Assembly: GCA_014155875.1 (NCBI GenBank)
Contig: JACEFZ010027103.1
Span: 422,501 to 486,500 of the forward strand
Direction of reading: 5' to 3'
Origin: Cepaea nemoralis
Lineage: Eukaryota; Mollusca; Gastropoda; Stylommatophora; Helicidae
DNA length: 64,000 nucleotides
Below are positions 10,651 through 22,246 of the stretch, piece by piece (position 1 is the first letter of the stretch; each line of letters starts with the position of its first letter). The notes under the pieces are model-generated. The model was not told the DNA's origin and did no database searches. It was given only the letters and a program-made list of their open reading frames with translations. The position numbers were made by a program, and so were the translations under genes.

Positions 10651-13449
10651 ATGTGTAGAATGTATGTCGTATATTCTTAGGTATATATAGACTCAGATCA
10701 GTGTTTCAGGAACAAAAGTCATTTTCATCATTGTGCTGAGCACACACCAGCACCATGTATTCCGGACAGAAAACCTCACCCAGGTGATGCTTCTCCTGTC
10801 ACGTGACGACATTCTCCGTTGTCTCTCGAACCATTAGGATGCATGGACATCCATGTCGAACACTGTCGAATGCTGTTCTTCAATTTCCTATACTCTGTGA
10901 ATCTTCTATGCTATTAACTGTTTGTTAATCACAGAATTCTATCACTATTGTTACTGTTACTTGGGAAATCTTAATTGTTCTATTGTCACTGGTTACAACA
11001 GATTCTCCATCTCAATAACACAATCTAAATGTTCCAGGTATGTATATAGTTATATGAGTGTGCCTGGTATCTGTGTTATCTATAATGTTCTGACTGTTCA
11101 GTGATCAAGCTATCACTTAATAAACACACATATCATTAGCATGTCCGGCTCAGCTGAAGACAGGTTCCCGCAGACCAACTGGGGTATAAACCCAATTTAA
11201 GATGCCTCTCAGAATTCTCTGTCTTCAGTTTGCAAGCCATCATTTTCAATAACTGTGTTTCTAGCTTCACTGTGGAATATCGAAGCACACTCAGATGGAA
11301 CCTGTAGAATAGAACTCTCTGGTGAGAGCAACTCAATTCTGACCTTCATTAGGTGAGTGTAGGCCGATAGCAGCACTCAGCTCTATAACAGAGAACCGAA
11401 CTCTGTTATACGGCCAAATAGCTCATAACATTATCTGAGTCATGGTAAAACAAGGAAAGATTAAAGGAAAGGGGTAGAAACTCAGCAGAGACAATACTGG
11501 AAGATCCTACCATTTCACATTCCCCCCATCCCTCCCCACCATCCTCAACCTCTCTGAATAGTGTCCCACTACATTGGCCTTAACTCCCTGAGTTAAATGA
11601 TATATCACACAGGCTAGTTTAAACTACACAATTTACTACTGGTGCCGACGCTCCTATGATACTTTCTATCACCGCACTTATCATACAATCTATCACTAAT
11701 CATAATCTAAGCTAAATATGATTAATAGAATACCATATAGCAATTCTCGTTGCAGATGGAGATTATATAATCACAGACTGGATCGATGTCCGCCGATATA
11801 TCTATATCAACAAATTGACATTATAATCTCGCTCTATAACACAACTGAGAATGCCGTTCCTCTCCTCATCACTTCAGAACAATTGGTCGACTAACTCAAC
11901 TTTGTTTACCTCAACTAGTTTTAATTTCGAGGCTTGAGTGACGTCACCAGATTGCCTAGACGCTAGACAGTCCAGGATCTGGATTTCTCCCTCTGTTTTA
12001 GACAGTGTGGAATCACCCCGCTGTCTAGTTTGCTTTCATCTGGGAATCCTTTGTCTCGTACAACAAAAGTCCTGTCTGCCTGTGAACCAGGGAATTTATT
12101 CCCACATCACAGAATCCATCCAACGTCTATTCAGACATTTCGTCTACACTTCAAAGGCTAACTACCGCCTTGCAGACGTATGGCGCTATCGTCCGTTTCT
12201 CGAACAACCCACATCATACAGAAATGCCGACAGTGTGCAAACAGTTTTCGCGACTTGTTTATTCCACATTCTCCCACTCATCAAAGGGGTTTGTCGGTTT
12301 TTGGTAGACGACCTTCACGTCGTTCTGTCATCGATCGAAATATCAAGTTTGTCGTGACACTTAGACATACTTCTGGCTCGTATATCAAGACAGAGGTGAA
12401 ACAATTGCATGCGTTCAATGACTACACTCTCGCGTACGGCAACGACAGTTTTAAACCGTTTATTCACAAAACTAGTTACATGGGCAAACTCACAGAAGTT
12501 GTGCTCTCGGCAACCCACAACTTGTACAACAACATTACCACAGGGTTATAATCATCCCTGAGAGATGATACAATATAATAGCATAACATAGCTCTCACAC
12601 TGTCTCCGTTCACACACAACTTGCTTCACAACTCAATCACGCCATCAATATTACAATCATATCACAACGCTCACGAAACACAACCACTACAATATGTCTG
12701 TCCGTCTCGCTGTCCTGAACCCGTCTGACCAACACAGGTACATTTGGCCAGTTCACGGCTGCTCACAGTTCGTGAGACCCTGCGGGGTGGTGTGGTGCGG
12801 TGACCACGGGCCTTAGCCTGTTTATCGGTCTCCTCGCACTCTGTGACCGTGATGCAGGACGCCAGGCTATCTGTCTGGTATCTTGCCGTGACCTATCTCC
12901 TGTCTATCCCCTCTCATACAGGGTATTCGGTCCCTGACAATGTACACTGTACCTCTCTTTGTTATCCCTTTCTGGAGTCACACGTAGGAGTCAGCTGGAC
13001 AAACATATTGACTTCTCGTCCTTGACTTGGGTACGTAAATTACAAGTATCTCAGAAGGTGATTGGGACACGGGTTTTTTTTCAAGGCACCAGGTTCAGGT
13101 TCTATACTGGCCAAGACCTACTGACACGTCCTAACCGTGCGTCCTGGGCAACAGGTCCCTTCGGCGTCTTGGCTAACGTAGTAGGATCGCTGATTCATTA
13201 GAAATCGGAGAGTATCTGCCTGCAAGGCGAGGAATCACCAGTCTGCACACCAATAAGCCAGACATGAGACAACGGATACTCACGCAAACATCAGGTCCGG
13301 TATGACATCACACTGATGTTTGACAACAGTATGTCATCATGCGACATACAGGGCTTCACCCCGGAGTTCACAGCCAGCGAACACAAGCAAGCAAGCTAGC
13401 AAGAAGGTGATTCACCTGATATCGAGGGATACTCCTTACTCGTAATAAG
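10651..13449. other. 2.8 kb without recognisable genes
   Basis: Several small open frames exist, but none shows a domain, biased composition or a partner elsewhere in the window. The sequence is more GC-rich around 12.7-13.3 kb and has an LTR-like feel (TTCGTGAGACCCTG near 12773), but I could not find paired ends, a primer site or a target duplication. It is left unassigned. Confidence 0.4.
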
Positions 13450-13815
13450 GAAAGCTAATTCACACGTGAAAATATTTTTAGAAATGTAGAAGATATAAAT
13501 GGAATCAGCATTGGAGGACGAAACATCAATAACATTAGATATGCAGATGATACAGTATTGATTGAAGACAATGAGCAGGATCTGCAACAATTAGTAGATG
13601 CGGTTGTTGTACACAGTGAACAACTAGGGTTAGAATTGAATTGTAAGAAGACACAGATTATGGTCATCACTAGGAAGGAAGAAATACCACAATGTAATAT
13701 ACAAGTAAATGGGAATATTCTTCAACAAGTGAATTGGTACAGCTATCTCGGAACAGTCATAACATCTGAGGGGAGATGCCTTGAAGAGATTAGAACAAGA
13801 CTTGCCATGGCGAAG
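13450..13815 (+). pseudogene. RTE LINE fragment with YADD
   Basis: Contains NNIRYADDTVLIEDNEQDLQQL and the following palm-to-thumb segment ending EEIRTRLAMAK, closely parallel to residues 300-400 of the RT at 16.8-18.4 kb. It is open but truncated at both ends. At 13816 it runs straight into a second, different LINE that also starts just before its own YADD motif. Confidence 0.8.
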
Positions 13816-14671
13816 GTATGGAGCTATATGATGCCCTAAAAATCGGTGGTCATAACGTAGCAGAGATTCGCTATGCTGATGATACAGTATTGCTATCTAC
13901 AACACAGAATGGTATAGAAAACTTAATAGCCTCAACCCAATTGAATAGTGAAAATCACAACTTATATCTTAACGTAGCAAAAACAAAGATGATGCATACA
14001 GATAAAACTACTATGGAGAAAGAAATATATGTTAATGAGGAAAAATTGAAGGTGGTGGAAAATTTGAATATCTTGGGTCATTGATTACCAACAACGGTGA
14101 CACAATGAAAGAAATTAAACGACGACTATCAATTGCTCTTCAAAGACTAAAACAACTGAATAAATTATGGAATGGGACAGACAGAACTACAAAAATTAGA
14201 TTGTTAAGAGCATGCATCTGTCCCATTGCAACATACGCTTGTGAGACCTGAACACTTACTAAACAAGCTGAACTGCGCATAAATGCCTTTGAATATAAAT
14301 GTTATAGACGAGTTCTAAGAATATCTTGGGTAAAGAAAAGAATAAATGCAACCATACTTCAAGAGCTGAATATTGAAGAAGGTTGGCTATTAAATACTAT
14401 AAAACAAAGAAAGTTAAAATATTTTGGTCACTTGAAACGTCACGAAAGTTTGGAGAGAACATAATGGAAGGGTATATGCCTGGTAAAGGAAGAAGAGGAA
14501 GGCCAAAGAGAAGATGGGTGCAGGGTGTGGCGAATGATCTCCAGATGGGTGTATCGGACGCGGGACATCTTGCTTATGATCGAGAGGTTTTCCGGAAGGT
14601 TGTTATGGGAGCGAGGTTCTGCAAAGGACATGCTACTGAATGAATGAATGAATGAATGAATGAATGAATGA
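13816..14671 (+). pseudogene. LINE 3' fragment with (GAAT)n tail
   Basis: A second LINE family: VAEIRYADDTVLLSTTQNG, then ITNNGDTMKEIKRRLSIALQ, a YACET segment followed by a stop, YRRVLRISWVKKRINA, and KYFGHLKRHESL, then a GRRGRPKRRW segment in another frame. There are frameshifts near 14082 and 14440 and at least one stop. It ends in eight or nine GAAT/GAAT-like tetramers (14637-14671), the usual RTE-style 3' tail. Confidence 0.85.
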
Positions 14672-15261
14672 ATAGCCACGTTTGCTTCTGATTGGCAGAC
14701 TGGACAGAGAAATCGAAATCAGATGTCAAAAATCTAGTGCACTTACATATCAACTATCACCCTTACTGAAACATTCAAATATACCCATGTCCGCAACACG
14801 ACAGCTAATTATTACTAATAAACAGCATATTCACACCAACCCTATGCTACAAATCTCAAACCTGGACTTTATCCAAATTACACTTTCGCAAAATCAACAC
14901 CTGCGAAATAAGATGCTCGAGGAGAGCTGCCAACCTAACAATCCGAGACCGAGTAAGAAATCATCAGAAATGCTTATCAGACAGACAGTGGGATCAACAC
15001 CTTGTGCCACATTTATTGAAAGACAGAAGATCAAGTGGTTTGGCCATGTCGTTAGAATGCAACACCAACAACTACCATAACTGGCCTTACATCAAAGATC
15101 ATCTGCGACGAGACCAAGAGGACGTCCAAGAAGAAAATGGATTGACGACATCAAAGACATTGTACAATCACACGGAATGACACTATCTAGTGCCACCCAT
15201 CGGGCGCTGGAACGCAAATTATTCCTCCCCCAGGATCCTCTAAAAGTACTGGAGAGTTTTG
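14672..15261 (+). pseudogene. Third LINE 3' fragment
   Basis: Open segment LDREIEIRCQKSSALTYQLS (14700 on), then frame breaks, then TPCATFIERQKIKWFGHVVR and, past a stop at 15080, RPRGRPRRKWIDDIKDIV. These are the C-terminal LINE features (IKWFGHVVRM, RGRPR) of yet another family. It lies head to tail with the fragment before it and the RTE element after it. Confidence 0.75.
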
Positions 15262-15520
15262 GTCAGAGACCATAACTTTATGAAGGGAAAATCCCAACTG
15301 CACCTCCTCGCGGTAGAGGATGGAAACACACTACGGTGTGGCTAACACAGCTCTGGGGACCGAGTATCCACCGGAATAAGTGGACAACTCTGCAGCTGAG
15401 CAGAGCAGGGCACTCACTTGTCCTTGCAGTCGGAAATGGCTGTCAAAAGCAGAGGTAAAAAGACCACCATGTGAATGTGGAAGGCAAGGGGAAACCACCA
15501 CATTATCTTCCCAAGACTTC

Positions 15521-16618
15521 ATGGCAAAACATAAATCAAAGTTAGTGAAGGACGTTAATGGCTGTCTTAGGGCATCCTCGTCCGGTAGGGACAGTCATGA
15601 GCCACAGGTGACACCAGACCGTCATCCAGCTACTGATGGCAAAATCTTAACTACAATAAATAAATTTAGAGTAGGAACATGGAATGTTAGGACATTAAAT
15701 GAGCTAGGAAAGTTGACCAATGTTCTAAGAGAGATGGATAGCATGAAAATGAATATACTAGGCGTTAGTGAGATGAGATGGAAGGGATCGGGCAAAATTA
15801 TAGCTGACAATCACACAATAATTTATTCTGGAGGGGATACACATGAAAAAGGTGTATGAATAATATTAGACGAAAACACAGCCAAGTCAATTAATGGATA
15901 CTGGTGTATTTCAGATAGAGTTATTATGGTAAAAATCAAAGGCAAACCAATAGACATAAATATTATACAAATATATGCACCAACAGCAAGCAGTAGTGAT
16001 GAAGAAATACAACACTTTTACGACGAAATAGAAATGGCGATGGCTCAAATTGGATCACAAGAAATAAAGATAATACTTGGTGATTTTAATGCAAAAGTAG
16101 GAAAGGGAAAAATGGAGGATGTAGTGGGGAATTATGGTTTAGGTACAAGAAATGAAAGAGGGGAAAAGCTAATAGAATGGGCAAATATCAATGATATGAT
16201 AATTGGAAACACATGGTTTAAACACCATAAAAGACGACTGTACACATGGATAAGCCCTGAAAAGAAAATACGCAACCAAATTGACTACATACTAATTAAT
16301 AAAAGATTTAGAAATGCTTTAATTAATGTAAAGACAATGCCTGGTGCTGACTGTAATAGTGATCATGTACCACTATGTGGACAAATAAAAGTAAGATTAA
16401 AGAGAGGGAAAAAAATGGTTAAGAACATGAGACTTAATAAAGAGGTTCTAAAAATAGATAAAGAAATGCAAGAACAATACAGAGTGACTGTGAAAAATAG
16501 GTACAATGCAATAACTAAAATACAGAGTATAGATGAACAATGGGAAATGTTAAGGGACTCCATCCATCAAACTAGCAAAGAAGTATTACCAGAGAGAGGC
16601 AAAATAGCTAAGAAAAAA
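15521..16618 (+). pseudogene. RTE apurinic/apyrimidinic-like endonuclease domain
   Basis: Nicks target DNA for target-primed reverse transcription. All hallmark blocks of the APE family are visible: FRVGTWNVRTL (Asn), SEMRWKGSG (catalytic Glu), IYAPTASSSDEEIQ, LGDFNAKVG (Asp/Asn), NQIDYILI and SDHVPLCGQ (the His of the SDH motif). The first ATG of the frame is at 15521, although the frame is open from 15380. It is interrupted by TGA at 15857-15859, right after THEKGV, and the frame shifts in an A run at about 16612. The linker to RT then reads in frame 1 until about 16756. All endonuclease catalytic residues are retained, so the loss is by stops only. Confidence 0.85.
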
Positions 16619-16795
16619 TGATGAATGAAGATATCTTAAACCTGATGGACAAAAGAAAACAGTATAAAAATGACAAACAAGAATACGCTAAGATAAATAA
16701 AGAAATAAGAGATAAATGTGGGAAGGCTAAAGAAAATTGGTTAAACGAGCAATGCAAAAAAAATTGAATTAAATTCCATTAAAGATACAAAAAAT

Positions 16796-18394
16796 ATGCA
16801 CAGACAAATCAGTGAGCTTACAGGGAAAAAAATAAGAATAAATACAGGGTGTTTGAAATCAAAAACAGGAAAGATAATATTAGAGGAAGATGCTATAATG
16901 AAGAGGTGGAATGAGTATATAAGAGAATTATATGAAGGAGAAAGGGCAGAATTAACAGAAGATAGTAACTTAGAAGGTCCACATATTCTGAAAGAAGAAG
17001 TCGCTGACGCTATGAAACGTATGAAGAAAGGAAAAACAGCTGGGCCAGATGAAATCACAATAGAAGAATTAGAAGTATTGGGAGAATTTGGAGTAGATAT
17101 ATTAACCAAAATGTTGAATGATATTTACAGCAGTGGATATTTACCCAGTGATATGCTGAAATCCGTATTTATAGCTATACCAAAAAGACCAGGAGCAATT
17201 GATTGTGAAGATTTTCGTACAATTAACCTTATAAACCATATCACTAAGCTTCTACTCAGAATCATAATGAGAAGAACCAAAAAGAAAATAAAAATGGAAA
17301 TTAGTGAAGAACAGTACGGATTTGTTGAAGGAAAGGGCACAAACAATGCAATTTATACATTGCGGACACTAATAGAAAGGTCAATAGAGAAACAGAGGGA
17401 CATATATTTGTGCTTCATATATTATACTAAGGCATTTGATAAAGTAAAACATGATGAACTGATTAAAATGTTGGAAGATATCAACACTGACGGAAAAGAT
17501 TTAAGAATAATAAAGAATATTTACTGGAACCAAGTAGCAGCAATTGAAATGGGAAATAAAGAGGGTAGTTACGAAAAGATAAAGCTAGGAGTACGACAAG
17601 GGTGTGTCTTGTCACCAGATCTTTTCTCCCTGTATAGCGAAGTAATAACGAGAGAGATCAAAGAGATGCCAGGAATACTAGTTGGAGGTTATAATATAAA
17701 TAATATACGCTATGCAGATGACACAGTATTGGTGGCGGATAATTCAACAGACCTACAACAATTATTAGACGTTGTAGTAACAGAGAGTGCAAGGAAAGGA
17801 CTCAACTTGAATATCAAGAAAACAGTAACAATGGTAATATCAAAGAAAATGGTGACACCAAAATGTGACATAGAAATAGAAGGGAAAATCCTTAACCAAG
17901 TTGATAATTTTAGATACCTAGGGGCATTTATAACATCAGATGGAAGATGTACAACAGAGATTAGGAGCAGAATAGGGCAGGCAAAAGCCGCATTTCAGAA
18001 AATGAAGAGTATCTTATGCAATAAGTCACTATCACTGAATGTAAGAAAGAGAGTGCTGAAATGCTATGTAGAACCAGTTTTTCTGTATGGCAGTGAATCT
18101 TGGAATGTAAATGAACAAATTAAGAAGAAATTAGAAGCAACAGAGATGTGGTTCCTGAGACGAATGTTGCGAATTCCTTGGACTGCCAGAGTAACTAACG
18201 ACGACTGCCTGAAACAGGCTAATGAAACTAGAACATTATATACAACAATAAGACAGAGACAAACAGCTTTCCTCGGTCATGTGATGAGAAGAGAGGCATT
18301 GGAGAACATCGTAACAACTGGAAAGATTGAGGGGAAGAGAGGCAGAGGTAGACCAAGAGAAGTGATGCTGGATGGATTGAGACGGTGGCATTGA
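16796..18394 (+). pseudogene. RTE reverse transcriptase with motif A Asp-to-Tyr
   Basis: A 532-codon open frame. RT fingers and palm: KGKTAGPDEITIE (about 80), VFIAIPKRPG (about 127), RTINLINHITKLLLR, EEQYGFVEGKGTNNA, motif A, motif B GVRQGCVLSPDLFSLY and motif C YADD at residues 306-309. C-terminal region: YGSESW, LRRMLRIPWTARVTN, GHVMRREAL, GKRGRGRPRE. In motif A the expected Asp (CFIDYTKAFD in the 9.6-kb copy) is Tyr at residue 209 (codon TAT, 17420-17422), which should abolish polymerase activity. The frame stops at TGA 18392-18394, but the conserved C-terminus (AELIQKTKDRDLWRAM) continues in frame to 18483. Confidence 0.9.
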
Positions 18395-18632
18395 GGAATA
18401 TCAGCAGCAGAGTTGATCCAGAAAACCAAAGACCGAGATCTATGGAGAGCCATGAACGCCTACGCCAGCCGGCACGGCACTTGATGATGATGAGGGTTGC
18501 CACTTTTTTTTGACCAAAAGTATCTAGAAATGGCCCAAAAAACATCCATAAATATCTAGATCTCGTTGGAAAGTATCTAGGAAAAATATCCAGATTGAGA
18601 AAGTAAGAAATTACATATGTATTGATGTGACT

Positions 18633-18874
18633 GCCGGTGTCCCTGGCGAAGAGTTTACGGCTGTCGTCGTAATCCCGTATATTATCGTAACACAGCTGCA
18701 CCCGAACCGGCAGCGGTTCGAGCCGTGCTGGTAATTTAAGGGGTATGTGAACCGGTCGCTCAGAAAGCAATCGCAAACTACTGAGCATAATCTTGCCTAG
18801 TACATCAACAGCAGCTGAAAAATTCGGATGTTGACTGCAACGTCCTGTAACGGATATGCAACATTAAAAAAAAA
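18633..18874 (+). mobile_element. SINE-like retroposed insert, 12-bp target duplication
   Basis: A 242-bp segment ends in a run of about ten A and is flanked by ATTGATGTGACT on both sides (18621-18632 and 18875-18886). A poly(A) tail with a target duplication of this length is the signature of LINE-mediated retroposition. Inside, TGGCGAAGAGTT (about 18644) and GGTTCGAGCC (about 18715) loosely resemble RNA polymerase III A and B boxes, so a tRNA-derived SINE is possible. No ORF is present. It sits in the 3' non-coding part of the hAT1 element. Confidence 0.7.
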
Positions 18875-19082
18875 ATTGATGTGACTTACCTTTAGGATCA
18901 TTTCCTCATCTTCACTGATGATGCACTCTCACAAGATGCACTTAGTTTGGATGATGAAGTTGAAGCTTCTGATTCAAAATGACTCTGGTATGCTTTAGCT
19001 GTTCCAATTTATTTTAATACACGTTCAGGGAGCTGATAAGTTGAACAGCATTTTCCTGCTCTCATCAGGCCAAATCTTATTG

Positions 19083-20102
19083 TCAAGACAGCGAAGAAAA
19101 GAGGTCAAGGTTTATCCTGTTTCTTAGTTTACATTTTGTATAATTCACAGTACTGAAAACTCTTTCCGCATCAGCATTTGAATGGGGTAGTATCATGGCA
19201 GACATCGCATAATCAAAGAGCTTACAGAATGGACTGTTTCTTGAGGCATCTTTAAATTGTCTTACTTCACTCCAAAAAGCTTCAGTTTTTGTTTTGTTTG
19301 TCCAGTCAACCAAATTTATTTTGGTTAACTAATATTCTGCTTCCGCCACACTATTATCAGTAGCCCTTAAAAATTTAATAACTTGACAATATTTAGGTAT
19401 GTCCTTTACTGGCTGAGATATGTTGTTAATAGAAAAGAATGAAATATATTTCAATACATCTAAATTTTCAAGAAGTCTCTGCTTCAGTTGATTGAATAAT
19501 GAGACAAGAAAATCTTGACAGCGCTTTCTTAAGTTGTTCTCTTCATTTTCTGTTAACAGTCTTTTTGTTTTTAAACCATCAATTTTTGATTCGATTTGGT
19601 ATCCCAGGTATGGCTTAGGAGCCAAATAGCTCTCTATAGTGCAAGTGAACAAGTCCGCTTTACAAGTTGGCAATATAAGTCTTTTACCAATTGAGTGAAA
19701 TAGCAAAATGAGGTCGTCAAGTAATTTAACTTTATCAACATTTTGAGATTCAAATAGTTTATTAACTTTTTGCACTTCACTTAAAATGTGTTGTAAAAAG
19801 AGAAGGAATGCCAAATTTTGTTCATCACTGTACATTCCATATAGTATTTCAGCTGTGTAGCATTTTTCACTTTGTCTTGTTATTTCGAAGTGCGTCTTCA
19901 ACTCCAACCATTGGTTCACAGTTACTTCAACAGCTGGTTGAATTGATAACCATCTAGTTTTACAATATGACAGAATTCTCAGTGGTGGGGAACTATCATT
20001 TAATGCTTATATAAATTGTTATTGCTGTTGTCTGACAGATGATTTAGAGAACCAGGTATGTGTTTCAGCAATAAGGAATTGCAAATTCCTTAGTAAACAT
20101 TC
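19083..20102 (-). pseudogene. hAT1 transposase, C-terminal two thirds
   Basis: Minus-strand reading starts after an insertion with CLLRNLQFLIAETHTWFSKS, passes two stops near 20010, then SYCKTRWLSIQPAVEV and the open segment QWLELKTHFEITRQ...CYTAEILYGMYSDEQNLAF (19919-19329). It ends in the hAT dimerisation domain (PHSNADAERVFSTVNYTKCKLRNR, 19170-19090). Motif order matches the ZBED/SCAN-type hAT transposases found widely in animals. A one-codon break at 19314-19328 and the two upstream stops show it is inactive. Confidence 0.85.
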
Positions 20103-20110
20103 TGATAATG

Positions 20111-22192
20111 CATGTTGTAACAAGCTATGGGGAGGGTCCCATAATGTCCCGTCACAATATTTCAAACTTATTCTTTTGCCCTGGCTGGGGATAGGTCTTT
20201 GCTGTCAACCCTCATCCGTTCCCCGGACTTACTGTCACTCTCTCTTTCGACCTCAGGGTCTATTTCCTGCAGTGTATTTCTGGCTGACACAAACGTAACA
20301 TGACGATCGTCTCAGTCACTATAATTAGAATTTAATACCGTAATAAAGACAACACAGAAGAACACCAAGACAGATAAACCTATACAAGTCCAGAAAACAA
20401 AACTGATGTGATAACTCTAGTCCAGAAATGAATCCAGAAAACTCTGAACATCATATAGCACAGATCTTGAAATTGTCCAGTCATTTCACAACTGCCTCAC
20501 CGGGCAAAGGTTCCAGTCTCTCTATCCAGCGTCGGTTGTTCGAACAACAGCTTCCAAGTTTCCTAGGTCACCACGATATAGTCAGTAATCTGGTCTGGGA
20601 AAGTGCCATAGGATCACTGGGCACAATTGAGGTTGGGAACCAAAGTCATGATACCAGATTGGGTATAGGGAATGAATCAGAGTCTTTCGCTGTCCCGGAC
20701 AAGGATGGGAATTGGCGTAGGTCCAAACCGCCTCATCAGCAAACGCTCGACCTTAAGTCAATGAGAAGACTTGAGTTGGCTGTTGTGTCACTCATTACAT
20801 TTTTGTAACGCCTCTCCAGTTATATTAGAAAAAAACATTATACCTGGTATGTCCACTGACTTGCCCTGGCTTCATCAGGTACTTATAAGTTTGGGCATAG
20901 AAGCCCTGTCAAGTCTTTCAACACACTTTCCGGTTTACACTCGACCTTAAGTCGATGAGAAGACTTCAAAAGAAGGACCCTGTAGATGAGAAAGACTAGT
21001 GAGGGACCACAATCCTGAGGTCCAATTGGCCTCAGTTAATACATTAGTTATACCTTTTCGGCTTACCAAGACCAGTATATAAGTGGCTTGCTTGAATGAG
21101 TCTGACATGTCAGGTAGCCCCTGGATTGGCTACGTCCTGGCTTGAGTAGACCTCCAACTGGTAGACGTCCTGTCGGCCACCCTATGCACCCTTTTGCATA
21201 CAAGACTCACTCTCCACACTCATACCCTGCCTTTATTATTATTGGGCACATTTGTTTCCCGGCTTCTCTCTCCCTTGCAAACCATGCCTTTCTCACGACA
21301 AAGATCTTGTGGTATGGTGTGTCTAGTAATCTGTGTGTTTCTCCCCCTTAACTAATATTATAGTAGTGGTGTTGTATGGCCCGCAGTGTAGTTCCCCATT
21401 CCCAGCAAGCATAGGAAAGAAGATACTACCCCTTCCGGCCGCTGCTCTTGTCTGAGCTGTCGCCGCAATGTACCGGCAGTGCCTCACATAACACGTAGAT
21501 TCAGAGGAATGCAGGTTCTCTCAATGAGATAAAGAAGTTTATTTATATTCCCCACATCATCCTATCGACTAAAAGACGAAAGAGATAGCACCGTGGATAG
21601 CCTCTTCCGGCTCAAGAAGATAGATCATAGATTGGTGGACCCCATCCCCAAGGAGCCCTTCCCTCCTTCCGGCACACCGTAGCTATCTGATGTGCTTATA
21701 TTTAAATGAGAGATGCTACTAAGTAGAGGTAAGCCGTAGGAAGAAAGATAGCACTCATCTATCGGCTGCCAAGAACAAGCGATATCATTTGGGAAATATT
21801 TATTGTTCAGAATTGTTCCCTTGCTAAGCCAAGATCAAGACGCTTAGCCAGATTGGCTAACGGTCACCCCCTCCCAATATGGCAAAACTGCCGTTTCGCC
21901 ATTTCATCTCAGTAGTTATGACAATAGAGATTTATAAGTGCAAGATTAATTACTAGCTAAATTTAACTTCCATACCCCATCAGTATTCTGCCTTTTAAAA
22001 TGTCTCAATCTTTAACTTGAACTCTTGACATTAGGCAGTGGGTAGCGATCAGTAGAAACGGACATGAATTCTCCAGAAGCCGCACCAGTGCGCATTTGGC
22101 GCAACTGAGAGCTTCCGAAAGCTGTTTCCCCCTGGTTACCCAAAATAAAAGAAGGCATGAGGACATGAGCCATTGGCGTTTCACCACACATG
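20111..22192. mobile_element. 2.08-kb insertion with 8-bp target duplication, P- or hAT-type
   Basis: Lies inside the hAT1 transposase gene and is flanked by TGATAATG (20103-20110 and 22193-22200; the ninth base C also matches). Removing it joins CHSLQLALS to ECLLRNLQFL in frame, so it is a clean insertion. The ends read CATGTTGTAACAAGCTATGG and, inward from the right, CATGTGTGGTGAAACGCCAA: both begin CATG and look weakly similar. CATG ends with 8-bp duplications are known for P elements; hAT also makes 8 bp but usually starts CA(G). No transposase is visible, so it is non-autonomous. Internally CTCGACCTTAAGTC..ATGAGAAGAC occurs twice (20748 and 20939). Confidence 0.65.
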
Positions 22193-22201
22193 TGATAATG
22201 C

Positions 22202-22246
22202 TAGCTGCAAGGAATGACACGCACATTTTATGAGGATTAAAGATGG
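22202..22246 (-). pseudogene. hAT1 transposase, 15-codon middle piece
   Basis: A short exon-like remnant between the 2.08-kb insertion and the LTR of element A. On the minus strand it encodes LILIKCACHSLQLA, a diagnostic hAT motif (KC.CHSLQLA). It includes the GATGG target copy (22242-22246) of element A. Alone it would be unrecognisable; it is identified because both neighbouring pieces continue it in frame. Confidence 0.8.

Larger units (their letters stand above)
15262..18492 (+). mobile_element. Nearly full-length RTE (BovB-like) LINE
   Basis: Contains an apurinic endonuclease domain, RT and the RTE-type C-terminus, and ends in GGCACTTGATGATGATGA, the short TGA-repeat tail typical of BovB/RTE. 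The 5' boundary is set where the preceding LINE fragment loses homology and is approximate. It directly abuts the left end of a hAT element. A related 3' end lies at 63.5-64 kb on the minus strand, with tail GGCACTTGATGATAATG. Damage: two in-frame TGA codons (15857, 18392), two A-run frameshifts (about 16612 and 16756) and one catalytic substitution. Confidence 0.85.

Noticed and set aside
11938..12551. Two overlapping plus-strand frames of 139 and 123 codons
   Set aside because: No domain, no relative in the window and ordinary composition; overlapping frames in different phases suggest chance.
12690..13330. LTR-like GC-richer block
   Set aside because: No paired copy, primer site, polypurine tract or target duplication could be found.
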